DNA of 64,000 bases from Siphonodentalium dalli (Eukaryota; Mollusca; Scaphopoda; Gadilida; Siphonodentaliidae). How positions within the stretch are numbered: position 1 is the first letter of the stretch; every line of letters starts with the position of its first letter. The stretch covers positions 36,308,106 to 36,372,105 of the forward strand of contig CP136063.1 in the NCBI GenBank assembly GCA_032622095.1, read 5' to 3'. The notes under the pieces are model-generated. The model had not been told where the DNA came from. It saw only the letters and a list, made by a program, of their open reading frames with translations, and ran no database searches. The translations under genes were made by a program, and so were the position numbers. This document shows positions 47,819 through 56,510 of this stretch, in pieces.

Positions 47819-48218
47819 GATGTAAAAATCTGTGAACAAAATTATTGTTAATTAATTATACATAGGGCGTCATAGTATTATGTTGGTCGCCAGTGTGGCG
47901 TAGTGGGCATGAGAGGACAGAGATTGAAGCGATGTAGTGTGTATCAGTATATCTAAGAACGTTTATAAAAGAGTTCCATTAAGAGAAACCAAGAAATATA
48001 TTCTACGATATATTTATCGAACTCCGCTGGTATGAGCGCGGAAGCGAATCGTTCTTACTAAATCTTTGGTCTCCTTCAATTGAATACGCATAGGTGTGTT
48101 CACATAGTATAGTTTCAGCGTGCTGCATCTGCTTGAAGTCCCAAATTCCTATCATACCAAATTGGTTACTTGGACGTATTTATCCAGATCCAGATCCAGA
48201 ATGTGTGACTGTGAGTAC
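47819..48218. other. Spacer between the two LTR elements
   Basis: About 400 bp, no gene seen. A tggcgtagtggg string at about 47,894 resembles a tRNA A box, but no matching B box follows. It ends at the outer edge of LTR element 2 (tgtagcatacag). Confidence 0.45.
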
Positions 48219-48330
48219 TGTAGCATACAGACCCCTAGTTCCAGGGAAACTCGAAAGATTTACACTCTTTTGAGTTTCAGATCTCGTCAGTAGTGACCAG
48301 ATCTGGTGCTTATACCTTTTCTAATTACAG

Positions 48331-48443
48331 GCGACAAAGGACTCCTGGTGGCAGACTCTGCTTGGTTCTCTTCTAATTATGGTGACAATAAAGACAAGAT
48401 TCGACCAAAAGTTCCGAAATCGCACCTTCATGAGCTAAAATAA
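48331..48443 (+). other. Exon-like inverted-repeat arm, copy 1
   Basis: Preceded by an ideal 3' splice site (ccttttctaattacag, 48,315-48,330). In phase, it reads GDKGLLVADSAWFSSNYGDN and on to a stop at 48,441-48,443 overlapping an AATAAA. Against copy 2 the differences include three synonymous third-base changes and one exact codon deletion, as coding DNA would show. Since it lies in a transposon arm, it may be a captured terminal exon or chance. Confidence 0.35.
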
Positions 48444-48933
48444 AGACATTTGTCATTTGTGCAAAAAATAATTGTTGTCTGTTTCATTAAAATCATTTCC
48501 TGTTTACAAATAAGCACATGTATGTCATGCGCAGTGGCATGGTTTCATAATGGTTAATAAAACGTGTACTCCGCCCCCGAATCCGACCTGGGGAAAATGT
48601 ATAAACGGAAGATATATGAAGAAAAAAATAATTATGACATTTTTTGACACCACGACAAATGTGAGAACTCATTAAGCTTCTCTGAATAAAACAATTACTT
48701 GTTATCACCAATATATTTCTACAACTTGTTAAAAGTATTATACAACATTTAGTAGAATTGGATAATAAAGCAACTCATCTACACTTTTTCTCATTCCGGC
48801 TAAATAGTGTATTTTCGAAGCAAAAATGCTATTAAAAGTATGTTAGTAATTTTTTTCCGTAATAGTTTTATTACATATATAATACATTGGCAAAGTAGCA
48901 TATACCGGTAATTTAGCAAAAGATTTTTTTTTT

Positions 48934-49022
48934 TCATTTCGGAACTTTTGGTCGAATCTTGTCTATATTGTCACCATAAGAAGAGAACCAAGCAGAATCT
49001 GTCACCATGAGTCCTTTATCAC
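48934..49022 (-). other. Exon-like inverted-repeat arm, copy 2
   Basis: Minus-strand partner of copy 1, again after a 3' splice-like ccttttctatttacag. Its frame reads GDKGLMVTDSAWFSSYGDN and then a TGA at 48,936-48,934. It lacks one Asn codon relative to copy 1. Confidence 0.35.
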
Positions 49023-49333
49023 CTGTAAATAGAAAAGGTATGAGCTTCAGATAGAAAATGATAGTGGCTGATCAGAGTCTCAATACAGATGTATATCATG
49101 TATTGTGACTCAACAAGGTCTAACACTAACAGACCCCCCCCCCCCCCCTGGACGTACGGATCTGGGTCGGTGCCAAAGGTCTCCCAATTTCCCAAGCCGG
49201 GTCAGGGAAAGACCGGGCTGTGTGGCGTGGGTCACAATTTCTCGGGTGGATACATGTATATCTGGGGCCGTTGAACGGATTTCTACAAATGCATCATTAA
49301 CTCAATTCCGTTGAACGGATTTTCCCAGTTACA

Positions 49334-49527
49334 CACAGCCGTATTTTCTTCATTGAGCTTAGCCTGAATGTCTTTCTCGTTATCAGAAGGACCGAGGTAA
49401 CCATAAACTGAGCAGGAATTAACGTTGAGATATAGGAGGCATGTTGGCTGATCAGACCAATTGTCTTTCACAGATGCGTTGCAGGCGCCCGCAACTGAAC
49501 TAAACAGTATAAAAATGTTTCTCCAAT
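49334..49527 (-). other. Open frame with hydrophobic leader before the 3' LTR
   Basis: On the minus strand, between a TAG at about 49,528 and the LTR edge, the frame is open and runs on into the LTR. It starts with a hydrophobic run (RNIFILFSSVAGA) like a secretion signal, then a Cys-containing polar region with a possible N-glycosylation site (NAS). There is no ATG ahead of the run (ATT instead). It could be an envelope-like third ORF remnant, a captured secreted-protein exon, or chance. Confidence 0.3.
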
Positions 49528-50126
49528 AAATCTATTCTTGTACAAAATCACCAGTATCGCTTCTTCGCCATCTCATCAGGTATATACACATTTGGCGTCC
49601 TCGCCATTCCGTGGCTGCATGGCATTATACCTCGTCATCAGAATCACCACCATTAGTATAAAATCGCGATGGCACTCTCACCATCAAGACGCGTGAATAT
49701 AACAAAATGTTCTCTGGCTGCTCAAATACGTTACTTGCTCTCATTAACATCGTTGGTGTGATGATTAACCAGCTCAAAGTATATATCTGTAGTTCCTCCC
49801 CACCTCAAGTATGTGGCACTCGATGTTCTCGGAAAATTCTATGTACACTCCATTTGGATATACTCATGTTGAACCAAACTACACGTTGTGTATATCGCTG
49901 CACGCAATGGCTAGTGTCCATCCAAAGATGTCTTCGGATGTCGCTGCTGAGTCGAAGGTTCTTTAGAAATCGGTAGTCGTCACCATCTTCACTGCTGCCC
50001 TCTGTTGTGTTAGTGAAGATATAACTCAGTCCAGTTTGTGGTAATGTTGAAGGGAACGTCAGTATGTATTATGTGTCGTATCGGTAGCAAAAACAAAAAG
50101 TTTGTGAAAATCCAATGGCCCAGTCC
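49528..50126. other. Internal region of element 2 without recognisable pol
   Basis: Where reverse transcriptase, RNase H and integrase should lie I see no YxDD box, no DDE motif and no long minus-strand frame. A short minus-strand frame near 49,830-50,000 (FLKNLRLSSDIRRHLWMDT) is unassigned. Confidence 0.5.
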
Positions 50127-50571
50127 TCATAAAATCACGGTCGTTTCTGTTGCTTTTACTCTGCAGACACTGTCGTCGTTGACCCCCGTCCATATTGAAA
50201 TGTTCCCATCGTCTGTGTGCAGCTGCATTTTCTTGTAATCTATGTGGTTGACCTTCCTTTTTATGAAGTCCTGCCCCAGGATTCCATCTGGTTCCATATC
50301 GCATATGGTCAAATGATGTTCCCTTAAAAGTTCGTCAAACTCGATCTGTTTCTATGCGCCCATATATTTCCATTGCAGTGCCGCTGACGTTTTTAAGAAC
50401 CCTGTTTTCCACATTGCACGCAGGTCTCTTGTCTGTTTGTATTTTGTCGTAAATTCGTTTCGCGAGCAAGGACGTCGTCGCTCCAGTGTCAATTAGAAAG
50501 TTACAAGGCACACCGTTGACATCTGTGGTGACATAAAACCCGTTATCCCATTTGTCGGAGCATGTACCCAC
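50127..50571 (-). pseudogene. Protease remnant of element 2
   Basis: Minus-strand frame 50,571-50,335 contains a retropepsin active site (FLIDTGATTSLL). After a break, 50,312-50,127 contains the matching C-terminal flap-side motif DGILGQDFI. Together they cover one aspartic protease interrupted by a frameshift near 50,320. Confidence 0.8.
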
Positions 50572-50648
50572 TTTCCCGACTCTAGTTGTCTCTGTTGTGT
50601 CTGTTTGTGTACATGCAGAAGGCCTTATCTTTTCAGGAACCCCTCGGC

Positions 50649-51985
50649 CTACAGTGGTCCCTTGCAGAAGTTTCCCTGGTTGTTAATCGATTGTGGTCTG
50701 GATTCCTCGTCAGCTTCGTCTGACGTCCTTGACCATGTTGCTCTACATCCGATGTTGTTCGTCATTGGGTGTGGTTCGTGATTTCCGCTATTTCGTTCAC
50801 TCGGGTGGAAGTCTCCCATGGCTACATGATGCCGCTGTGTGTAGTCACCATCGCTAGGCTGAAGTCGAGCCACAATGCCGTATGGAGCGCTGTGTCTTTG
50901 TGTCGTTTCATCCCTCTGTCTTAAGTGGCGGGTGTCCGAATGCTGATTTGGATACGCCCTGTCACTTGTTTCATTGCGCAGAATACCGATAGTTCTGTCG
51001 TTGATCTCTGACATTCCCTCGATAATACGAGTTCCGCCTGGCATCACTTGCATGTTGGTCCTCTCTGAGCGGCGGGAAGGGACACGCCGCTACGAGGTGC
51101 GTTCTACTGGCACACCGTAAGCATGACCCAGGGTGGCTTTCTCTGGTATTTTGTGTGGCAGACCCGGGTGGATTCAAATGTAGTTGACCCTGTCGCTCTA
51201 TTAACTGTCCCATTTGCTTCATCATTGTTTTCATTTCGGCTGTGTTGTCATCTACCCCACGTGGTTCATCAATTCGCCGAACGTTTGCCCTGCGATCGTG
51301 CCCTATAATGGCCTCATATGTTCCTATTTCGTTAATGGCATCAAAGACCGTGGTGCAATTTTTGTCTATGCAACGACACTTTAATTCTCCTCCCACACTC
51401 TTGTAAAGTTGGTTGAGGGCTAGCATCTCCTGTGCATGTATTTGATATCTGGGTATCCTTTCTGAGCCATCAATCGTACGTCGTCGCCGAATGCAGCGTA
51501 TGTCTCATTGGATCGCTTCCGCCGGGCCTCAAATTTTGCCAGCCATGTTTGTTGGGGAGCACCACTGATTCTTATTGATAATCCCGCCTTTAATGTTCGA
51601 TACTGTCTGCGCTCGTCATGTATCAGGCTCATGTAATGCGATCTTGCAGGTCCCCACAAGCTCGCTGCTAGGCGGAGGACTCGATCTCTCTCTGTCCATC
51701 TGTTCAGCTCAGCGCAGTCTTCACAATGAGAGATGTATCCCAATCTTCCGCTCCATTGTATGTATCCGGTCTCATCGTCAGTGGGTTCATCTGTGGTGCA
51801 ACCGTTCTGTAATAACAGTGATCCCTGTGTACCCTCACATCATCATCCTCACGAAATCGGTCCGGTGTCTCGACTTCCGGTTCATCGAGGTCGCTAGCCC
51901 CATGATCGTCACCGCCGCCCTGCATATGTCGGCGTTTTCGGAACTGCACTTCTGGGTCTGTAGAGTCGTCCATCATGCGGATCAT
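50649..51985 (-). pseudogene. Gag remnant of element 2 with several frameshifts
   Basis: Successive minus-strand frames 51,985-51,704, 51,743-51,420, 51,426-50,971 and 51,053-50,649 read as one gag. Features: an acidic leader; RPDTYNGAEDWD at the start of the capsid-like domain; W-T-E-R-D-R-V-L-R-L helices; and a perfect C-x2-C-x4-H-x4-C zinc knuckle (CLRCASRTHLVAAC). At least three single-base breaks, near 51,725, 51,430 and 51,000, kill it. It is much more decayed than element 1. Confidence 0.8.
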
Positions 51986-52063
51986 TTTCCTTCGTCGTTA
52001 TACGTCGGTCCGCCGTCTGTGGTCTGTGGTCCGTAGGTACGTTGATTTCGAAAAATTATCAAA

Positions 52064-52084
52064 ATCCCCACTTTCTGACACCAA
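52064..52084 (-). other. Primer-binding site of element 2
   Basis: Minus strand just inside the 5' LTR: TGGTGTCAG, then aaagtgggg. The first nine bases fit the 3' end of tRNA-Leu (ending CTGACACCA); the rest fits with one or two indels. Confidence 0.6.
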
Positions 52085-52085
52085 T

Positions 52086-52520
52086 TGTAGCATACAGACC
52101 CCCCCCCCTGGACGTACGGATCTGGGTCGGTGCCAAAGATCTCCCAATTTCCCAAGCCGGGTCAGGGAAAGACCGGGCTGTGTGGCGTGGGTCACAATTT
52201 CTCGGGTGGATATATCTGGGGCCATGGCCGATTTGGTAGGCCACGGGGTCACTTACCAAGTAATAAGTCCGGTTAACACGTTGATGAAATTTATTCTTTA
52301 TAACAGAAATTCAGTAATGTACATATGGCGTTCAAAATATAGGCTACTAATACTATACATGTAATGATGATATATATATCTCTATAATGGAGTTACTTCC
52401 CGTTAAACGGATTTCCCCAGTTACTTCCCGTTGAACGATTTCTACAGTTACTTCCCGTTGAACGGATTTCTACAAATGCATCATTAACTCAATTCCGTTG
52501 AACGGATTTTCCCAGTTAGA
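52086..52520 (-). repeat. 5' LTR of element 2 (435 bp)
   Basis: Inner edge TGTAGCATACAG at 52,086, with a 10-C run at 52,099-52,108. It shares about 120 bp with the left LTR (52,108-52,227) and then the terminal segment 52,457-52,518. Its U3-side end (52,399-52,518) contains several copies of CCCGTTGAACGG. Confidence 0.8.
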
Positions 52521-52814
52521 TAAATATCCATGTCTATATGAGCACATTAAAACTAGTTGAATCCGTTGAACGGATTTTCACAAAGTTAGCTATTGAGTTT
52601 TGGTTTCAACTGGCAAGAGTGATGGACAATTCTAATGACCCCGAGTTGGGTTGAAACACCCTATTTATATGTTTTGCCGAAATCCGGTGACCAATGGCAT
52701 TACTGAACGGATCCGTTGGCGAGCCGATGACCAATCACGTCATAGAACGGAATCGGACCAGTCTGAACGGATCCGTCAACCAATGTCAGTACTCAACGGA
52801 ATCCGTTGACCAAT
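52399..52814. promoter_or_regulatory. Cluster of CCGTTGAACGG motifs and four CCAAT boxes
   Basis: Nine or so copies of an AACGG/CCGTT motif, often paired as CCGTTGAACGG (52,399, 52,428, 52,454, near 52,492 and 52,561, then looser copies to 52,808). CCAAT boxes lie at 52,691, 52,731, 52,780 and 52,810, with a TGACGTG on the minus strand near 52,739. CAACGG is the core Myb site and CCAAT is the NF-Y site, by established consensus. That this is a functional promoter or enhancer is inference. Confidence 0.45.
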
Positions 52815-53839
52815 GATGGCGAAAAAGAATAAAAGTAGTTACGCGAACACAAAAATAGATCCTTAATACCGGTCATTGGTCTGGATAAGAGTATATTTAA
52901 AAGTTAAGATAAATAAAAAAAATTACAATAAGAAAACGTAGGGATTACTGAAACGATTTACCATAGTTGTAATACTTTACAACACTAGAGTTATCCCTAC
53001 GCACGTTCACGAGAGAAGTACACTTTCACAAAAGATGTCAACAATAACATTAAAATATACAACGGTGGCGTGTCGGTACAAGTTATAAGTAGATAATTTA
53101 AACTCAAGAATAGGAGCCAATATGATGTTCGGTTGGAACGAAGTACAGGAATAGAATGGAGCGAAATGTTGGAGAAAATACGACAGCCACCGGAGGAAAA
53201 TTCCGTCTGAAAAATGGCCGGCACAGATGCGCTAAAAAGTTGAACGACCGTGAAGGTTAAAACAGAATAAATACAAGTAACACGATATTTGCACACGAAC
53301 TTGACATTGTGAGAGACTGTGATGACTTTGTGAACATAATTTATGATTAACTATATATTTATCAATATTTCCGATTAATTATAATTTAGATGCAGTGAAA
53401 TTGTCAATTCTTGTTATTATCTCCCTTGATCGAAGATTTGTAATCCGATGAAGTGCTGTTGAAATTCTTGGTAATACCTCAGGGTATTACAGTACAATGA
53501 CTTTTTAAAGATACACAATAGGCCTACGATTTGTCCCCCTCACAATTTATTATTAAGTTACAACCACAGCCATTCTAAGCTGTTATTAGGTGTCGGGAAT
53601 GTGAAAAATCAGCTACAATGGCTAAAATCAGCTACCCTTGTTGAATTCAGCTATTTATTATATGACTATCGTTTTTCTTTCCCCAATACCGCTACAGTAA
53701 AGCGATCATTTCACAAAGTTCTATCGGATCAAATACAGTCCGATGTCATACATGTACCACACTTCTCTATCTCACATATTGTGCAAGTCCACCCACCCAC
53801 CATGCAAGGTTTATTTCCTATAGTAATCTTGAAATGTAT
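52815..53839. other. Unannotated intergenic sequence
   Basis: About 1 kb of AT-rich DNA. The open frame 53,601-53,918 (+) ends in the CT microsatellite and has no recognisable domain, so I leave it unassigned. Confidence 0.5.
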
Positions 53840-53915
53840 CTCTCGCACGCTCTCTCCCCTCTCTCTCTCTCTCTCTCTCCCCATCTCTCTCTGTCGCTCT
53901 CTCTCCCTCTCCCCC
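53840..53915. repeat. CT-rich microsatellite
   Basis: Imperfect (CT)n with CCCC interruptions; on the minus strand it is (AG)n. Confidence 0.95.
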
Positions 53916-54019
53916 TAGCTCCCACCCCCCTTCCCTTACTATCTTTAGCAAGGTCTTTAAATGCATATTACGTACAAGTTTGTTCGGATGCGTGAAACTG
54001 ATACCTTAGTATTCACTCG

Positions 54020-54154
54020 ATTTGCTTCAGATTTTCGGCGCTGTTAGTAGAATGTTGCATTCCTCAGTTAGGCATAGTGCCTCAATAATTCAGGCCCTAT
54101 GCCAATTTGAGGAATGCAACATTCTACTAACAGCGCCGAAAATCTGAAGCAAAT
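54020..54154. repeat. Perfect 47-bp-arm hairpin (fold-back)
   Basis: Arms 54,020-54,066 and 54,108-54,154 are exact reverse complements over 47 bp (atttgcttcagattttcgg... and ...ccgaaaatctgaagcaaat). Inside the 41-bp loop, ggcatagtgcct pairs with aggccctatgcc with one mismatch, so the stem continues almost to the tip. I see no target duplication. It could be a tiny fold-back transposon or the template of a hairpin RNA. Confidence 0.9.
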
Positions 54155-54820
54155 TGACCGTTCCATTCCATAGAAAATATCATCTGAACTACGCTCAATT
54201 GGTTAAATTTGAATACAAATTACTTAATTAGCACGGTACGCGCAAGACAGCTTTTCATGTTCACCGATGCACGTTCACACGTGAGTGACATATATTTCCT
54301 CGAATTTCATTGGCTGAACTCCTTTTCAACAATTTCGCGCGAATTTTGATCTATCTTTATGAATCACTTTTGAATTAATCTTGATAAGGCAAAGACGATT
54401 TTTTTTGCTATATCTATTGGCAATAAACTAACGAAAACGATTTCACCATCAAGAGTCACTGCATTGAATTATTACATACAAATGACAGTATGTTGTAAAT
54501 TTAGATATAATATTTGTAAAAAATAACTACTTTGAACAAGATTATTCTCCATTTATATCAGCCTACCGTAGTGGAAGCACAATCTCTGCAAAACTCAAAT
54601 CGATTCGTCCTTGTCTGGAGTAAAACTGGAAGTTACCCATCTTGAGCATTTTAAATTACCTACCACTAAACGGTTATTAGCTCTGGGCTAAAGTTAGGAG
54701 TAGTGGCACTTACATGTACTAGTAGTTCACTCCAGGACTAGTAATATGTTTGAGATGATTTACTAGTAACTCAGTCTTACCGGATACTGACTGTACATGT
54801 ACGTTAACACGGTCTGACCA
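54155..54820. other. Unannotated intergenic sequence
   Basis: AT-rich, no reading frame, RNA gene or transposon end recognised. Confidence 0.5.
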
Positions 54821-54925
54821 GGTACGAGTTAACTCTATCTTTCTGGATACAAGTTAACTCGGTCTTTCTTGGTACGAGTTAACTGCCTTATTGGCCTGAG
54901 GTATGGGTTAATTTGGTCTTACCAC
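54821..54925 (+). repeat. GAGTTAACTC minisatellite, locus A
   Basis: Four degenerate units of about 25-29 bp: ggtacgagttaactctatct, ggatacaagttaactcggtc, ggtacgagttaactgcctta, ggtatgggttaatttggtct. The same unit forms locus B 1.1 kb downstream. Confidence 0.8.
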
Positions 54926-55384
54926 AGGAGCTTGGAATTTGGTCAAAACCCCTCTTTTATTGGCAGAACCACCACCCGGGACCATAGGTCACGGAAGGAA
55001 CGAAACACGAATTTGTTGCCACCCATTTTGAACTCAACTGTATTCCTACAAAAAATATATTTTCACTAAAACTTTTGGTACCTCTTACACCTTAGATGCC
55101 AATCTACAACATTCCATAGGTATATTTTTCCAGTTCTTCGAAAACCTCACTTTATTTCGGTAATGTATTGTAAATTCACCAACGAACACAAATCTGCGAC
55201 ACCTCCATCACCCGTTGTAGAATCTGAGTAGCGGAAATGGTACCGAAATATGCGGAAAATTTAAAACTATGATCCGGAGACGGATAGCATGAAAGTACCA
55301 AAGGTTTTGCATAATTTCATTCCCTCCTTGCACCTTAGTGTTCACAGGCCAAGAAAATCGCAAAATCCTAGCATCTAGACTACC

Positions 55385-55750
55385 ATTCATAGAGTTGGAA
55401 ATTTCAAACTGATGACAATACCAGTGACAATTTTGACCAAATGTAGGAAAATATTGTTTTCTTAAATTAACTAGAAGTTTTTGACTGACCATGGGGAGGT
55501 ACCAGGACACAAGCTTTCCAAGTGTTGGAAATTTCCAACCTGACACCCATAAGGTCGGAAAATTTCCAACTGATGGCCATTTCATTTCAGTCCAAATGCT
55601 TTACCAAAAGAAGGCAAATATTGTCCAAAAACAATAAATTCCCCCACTAAATTGTTGGAAAATCAAACTACAAGAACATTTTCAACGCATTGTTGGTGTG
55701 AAATTTCCATCTAATGTTGTGTCAGGTATGAAATTTCCAACCGTTGATAA
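55385..55750. repeat. Interspersed GGAAATTTCC motif cluster
   Basis: Repeated TTGGAAATTTCCAAC-like motifs at about 55,393, 55,524 (a perfect 16-bp palindrome, GTTGGAAATTTCCAAC), 55,555, 55,660, 55,700 and 55,730. Spacing is irregular. The sequence between is not obviously repeated. Confidence 0.6.
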
Positions 55751-55774
55751 ATTTGACCAAATTTGGGGTGAGAC

Positions 55775-55811
55775 ACCCCCCCCCCCCCCCAACCCCCCCC
55801 CCCCCCCCCCC
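55775..55811. repeat. Poly-C tract
   Basis: 16 C, AA, then 19 C. A G-quadruplex is possible on the minus strand; length may be uncertain in assembly. Confidence 0.9.
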
Positions 55812-55871
55812 GTTAACTTTCATGACTGAATAAAAATTGATTTTAATGAAATGATTAATAATAAATCTGAA

Positions 55872-55957
55872 GGTCCCAGTTAGCCAAGGTCCCAGTTAGC
55901 CAGACTTGAGGTCCCAGTTAGCCACGGTTCCAGTCAGCCAAGGTCCCAGTTAGCTGG
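55872..55957 (+). repeat. AGGTCCCAGTTAGCC minisatellite
   Basis: Five copies of about 15-22 bp with core aggtcccagttagcca, at 55,872, 55,887, 55,909, 55,925 (variant) and 55,940. Confidence 0.9.
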
Positions 55958-55965
55958 ATACCTTT

Positions 55966-56108
55966 CCAGTAACGAGTTAATTGGGTTTTTCTGGCTACGA
56001 GTAACTCTGTCTAATCAGGTATGAGTTAACTCGGTCTTATCGGGTATGAGTTAACTCGGTCTTATCGGGTATGAGTTAACTCGGTCTTTTCAGTAACGAG
56101 TTAATTCG
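55966..56108 (+). repeat. GAGTTAACTC minisatellite, locus B
   Basis: Six or so units. The three central ones have an exact 25-bp period (ggtatgagttaactcggtct starting at 56,018, 56,043 and 56,068). Each contains the 10-bp palindrome GAGTTAACTC. Related to locus A. Confidence 0.9.
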
Positions 56109-56194
56109 CGTAAGATGAGTTATACAATCGGTCCTATGCAGATTTAATGTCTGAATATTACGAGTAAATTTAATTCATCTTATTTTTGTTTCAG

Positions 56195-56510
56195 AGATGC
56201 ACTGACACGTGACGGTAGTATGCTTAAGAATACAGGGATTCTGATCCACAACACCTAATCGGGATATACAGAACAGTACAGCGAGACGTGCTAAGACTGA
56301 TCCACATCACATCCACACAGTGTGAAACACAGGAAATATACCAACGAGACGTAATCGGCTCAATACTGGGATATACAGAACATCGAGACATACATTGTAC
56401 ATGTAATACGGCTCTAGATTTGGTTATACAGAACCGCGAGGCGTAATAAACCTCTAAACTGGGATATACAGGGCAGCGAGACATAATACGGTTCGTGTCT
56501 TAATTACAAA
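56195..56510 (+). promoter_or_regulatory. 5' UTR of zinc-finger gene 2, repetitive, with two-codon uORF
   Basis: The exon begins after tatttttgtttcag (56,181-56,194). Its first ATG opens a two-codon uORF (ATG CAC TGA, 56,197-56,205). Then come repeated units with cores gatccacatcacatcc, gggatatacagaacag and cgagacgtaat. Clearly homologous to 40,484-40,755. Confidence 0.6.

Larger units (their letters stand above)
48236..49128. mobile_element. Fold-back (MITE-like) element nested in LTR 2
   Basis: 893 bp flanked by a 9-bp direct repeat, ACAGACCCC (48,227-48,235 and 49,129-49,137), inside what should be continuous LTR. The ends are TAGT...ACTA. Long subterminal inverted repeats pair 48,309-48,421 with 48,937-49,048 (minus), about 90% alike, from ataccttttct through gacaagattcgaccaaaag to cgaaat. 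The middle, 48,422-48,936, is AT-rich and has no transposase. A target duplication of 8-9 bp with TAG/CTA ends would suit a hAT or Mutator-like non-autonomous element; the superfamily is not settled. Confidence 0.7.
48219..49333 (-). repeat. 3' LTR of element 2, split by a nested insertion
   Basis: The outer 17 bp (TGTAGCATACAGACCCC, 48,219-48,235) match the inner edge of the right LTR at 52,086-52,102. The rest resumes at 49,129 with acagacccc and a 15-C run, then about 120 bp nearly identical to 52,108-52,227 (ggacgtacggatctgggtcg, cccaagccgggtcagggaaa). After ggggcc it skips to gttgaacggatttctacaa, which corresponds to 52,457, so about 230 bp are deleted. Confidence 0.8.
48219..52520 (-). 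mobile_element. Second LTR retrotransposon (gag-protease only), minus strand
   Basis: Direct LTR copies flank frameshifted gag and protease remnants. Right (5') LTR: 52,086-52,520, 435 bp, ends TGTA/TACA-like (outer end mutated). Left (3') LTR: 48,219-49,333, with an 893-bp insert and about a 230-bp deletion. Next to the right LTR, on the minus strand, TGGTGTCAGAAAGTGGGG matches the 3' end of tRNA-Leu in its first nine bases, an expected primer site. No reverse transcriptase or integrase was found between 49,334 and 50,126. No target duplication is visible (agtac against taaat), so one end may be rearranged. Confidence 0.75.

Noticed and set aside
47885-47950. tRNA gene or tRNA-derived SINE head
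   Set aside because: An A-box-like tggcgtagtggg is present, but no GGTTCGA-type B box lies at the right distance and no cloverleaf forms.
48219-52520. Target duplication of LTR element 2
   Set aside because: The outer flanks (agtac at the left, taaat at the right) do not match, so I do not claim one.
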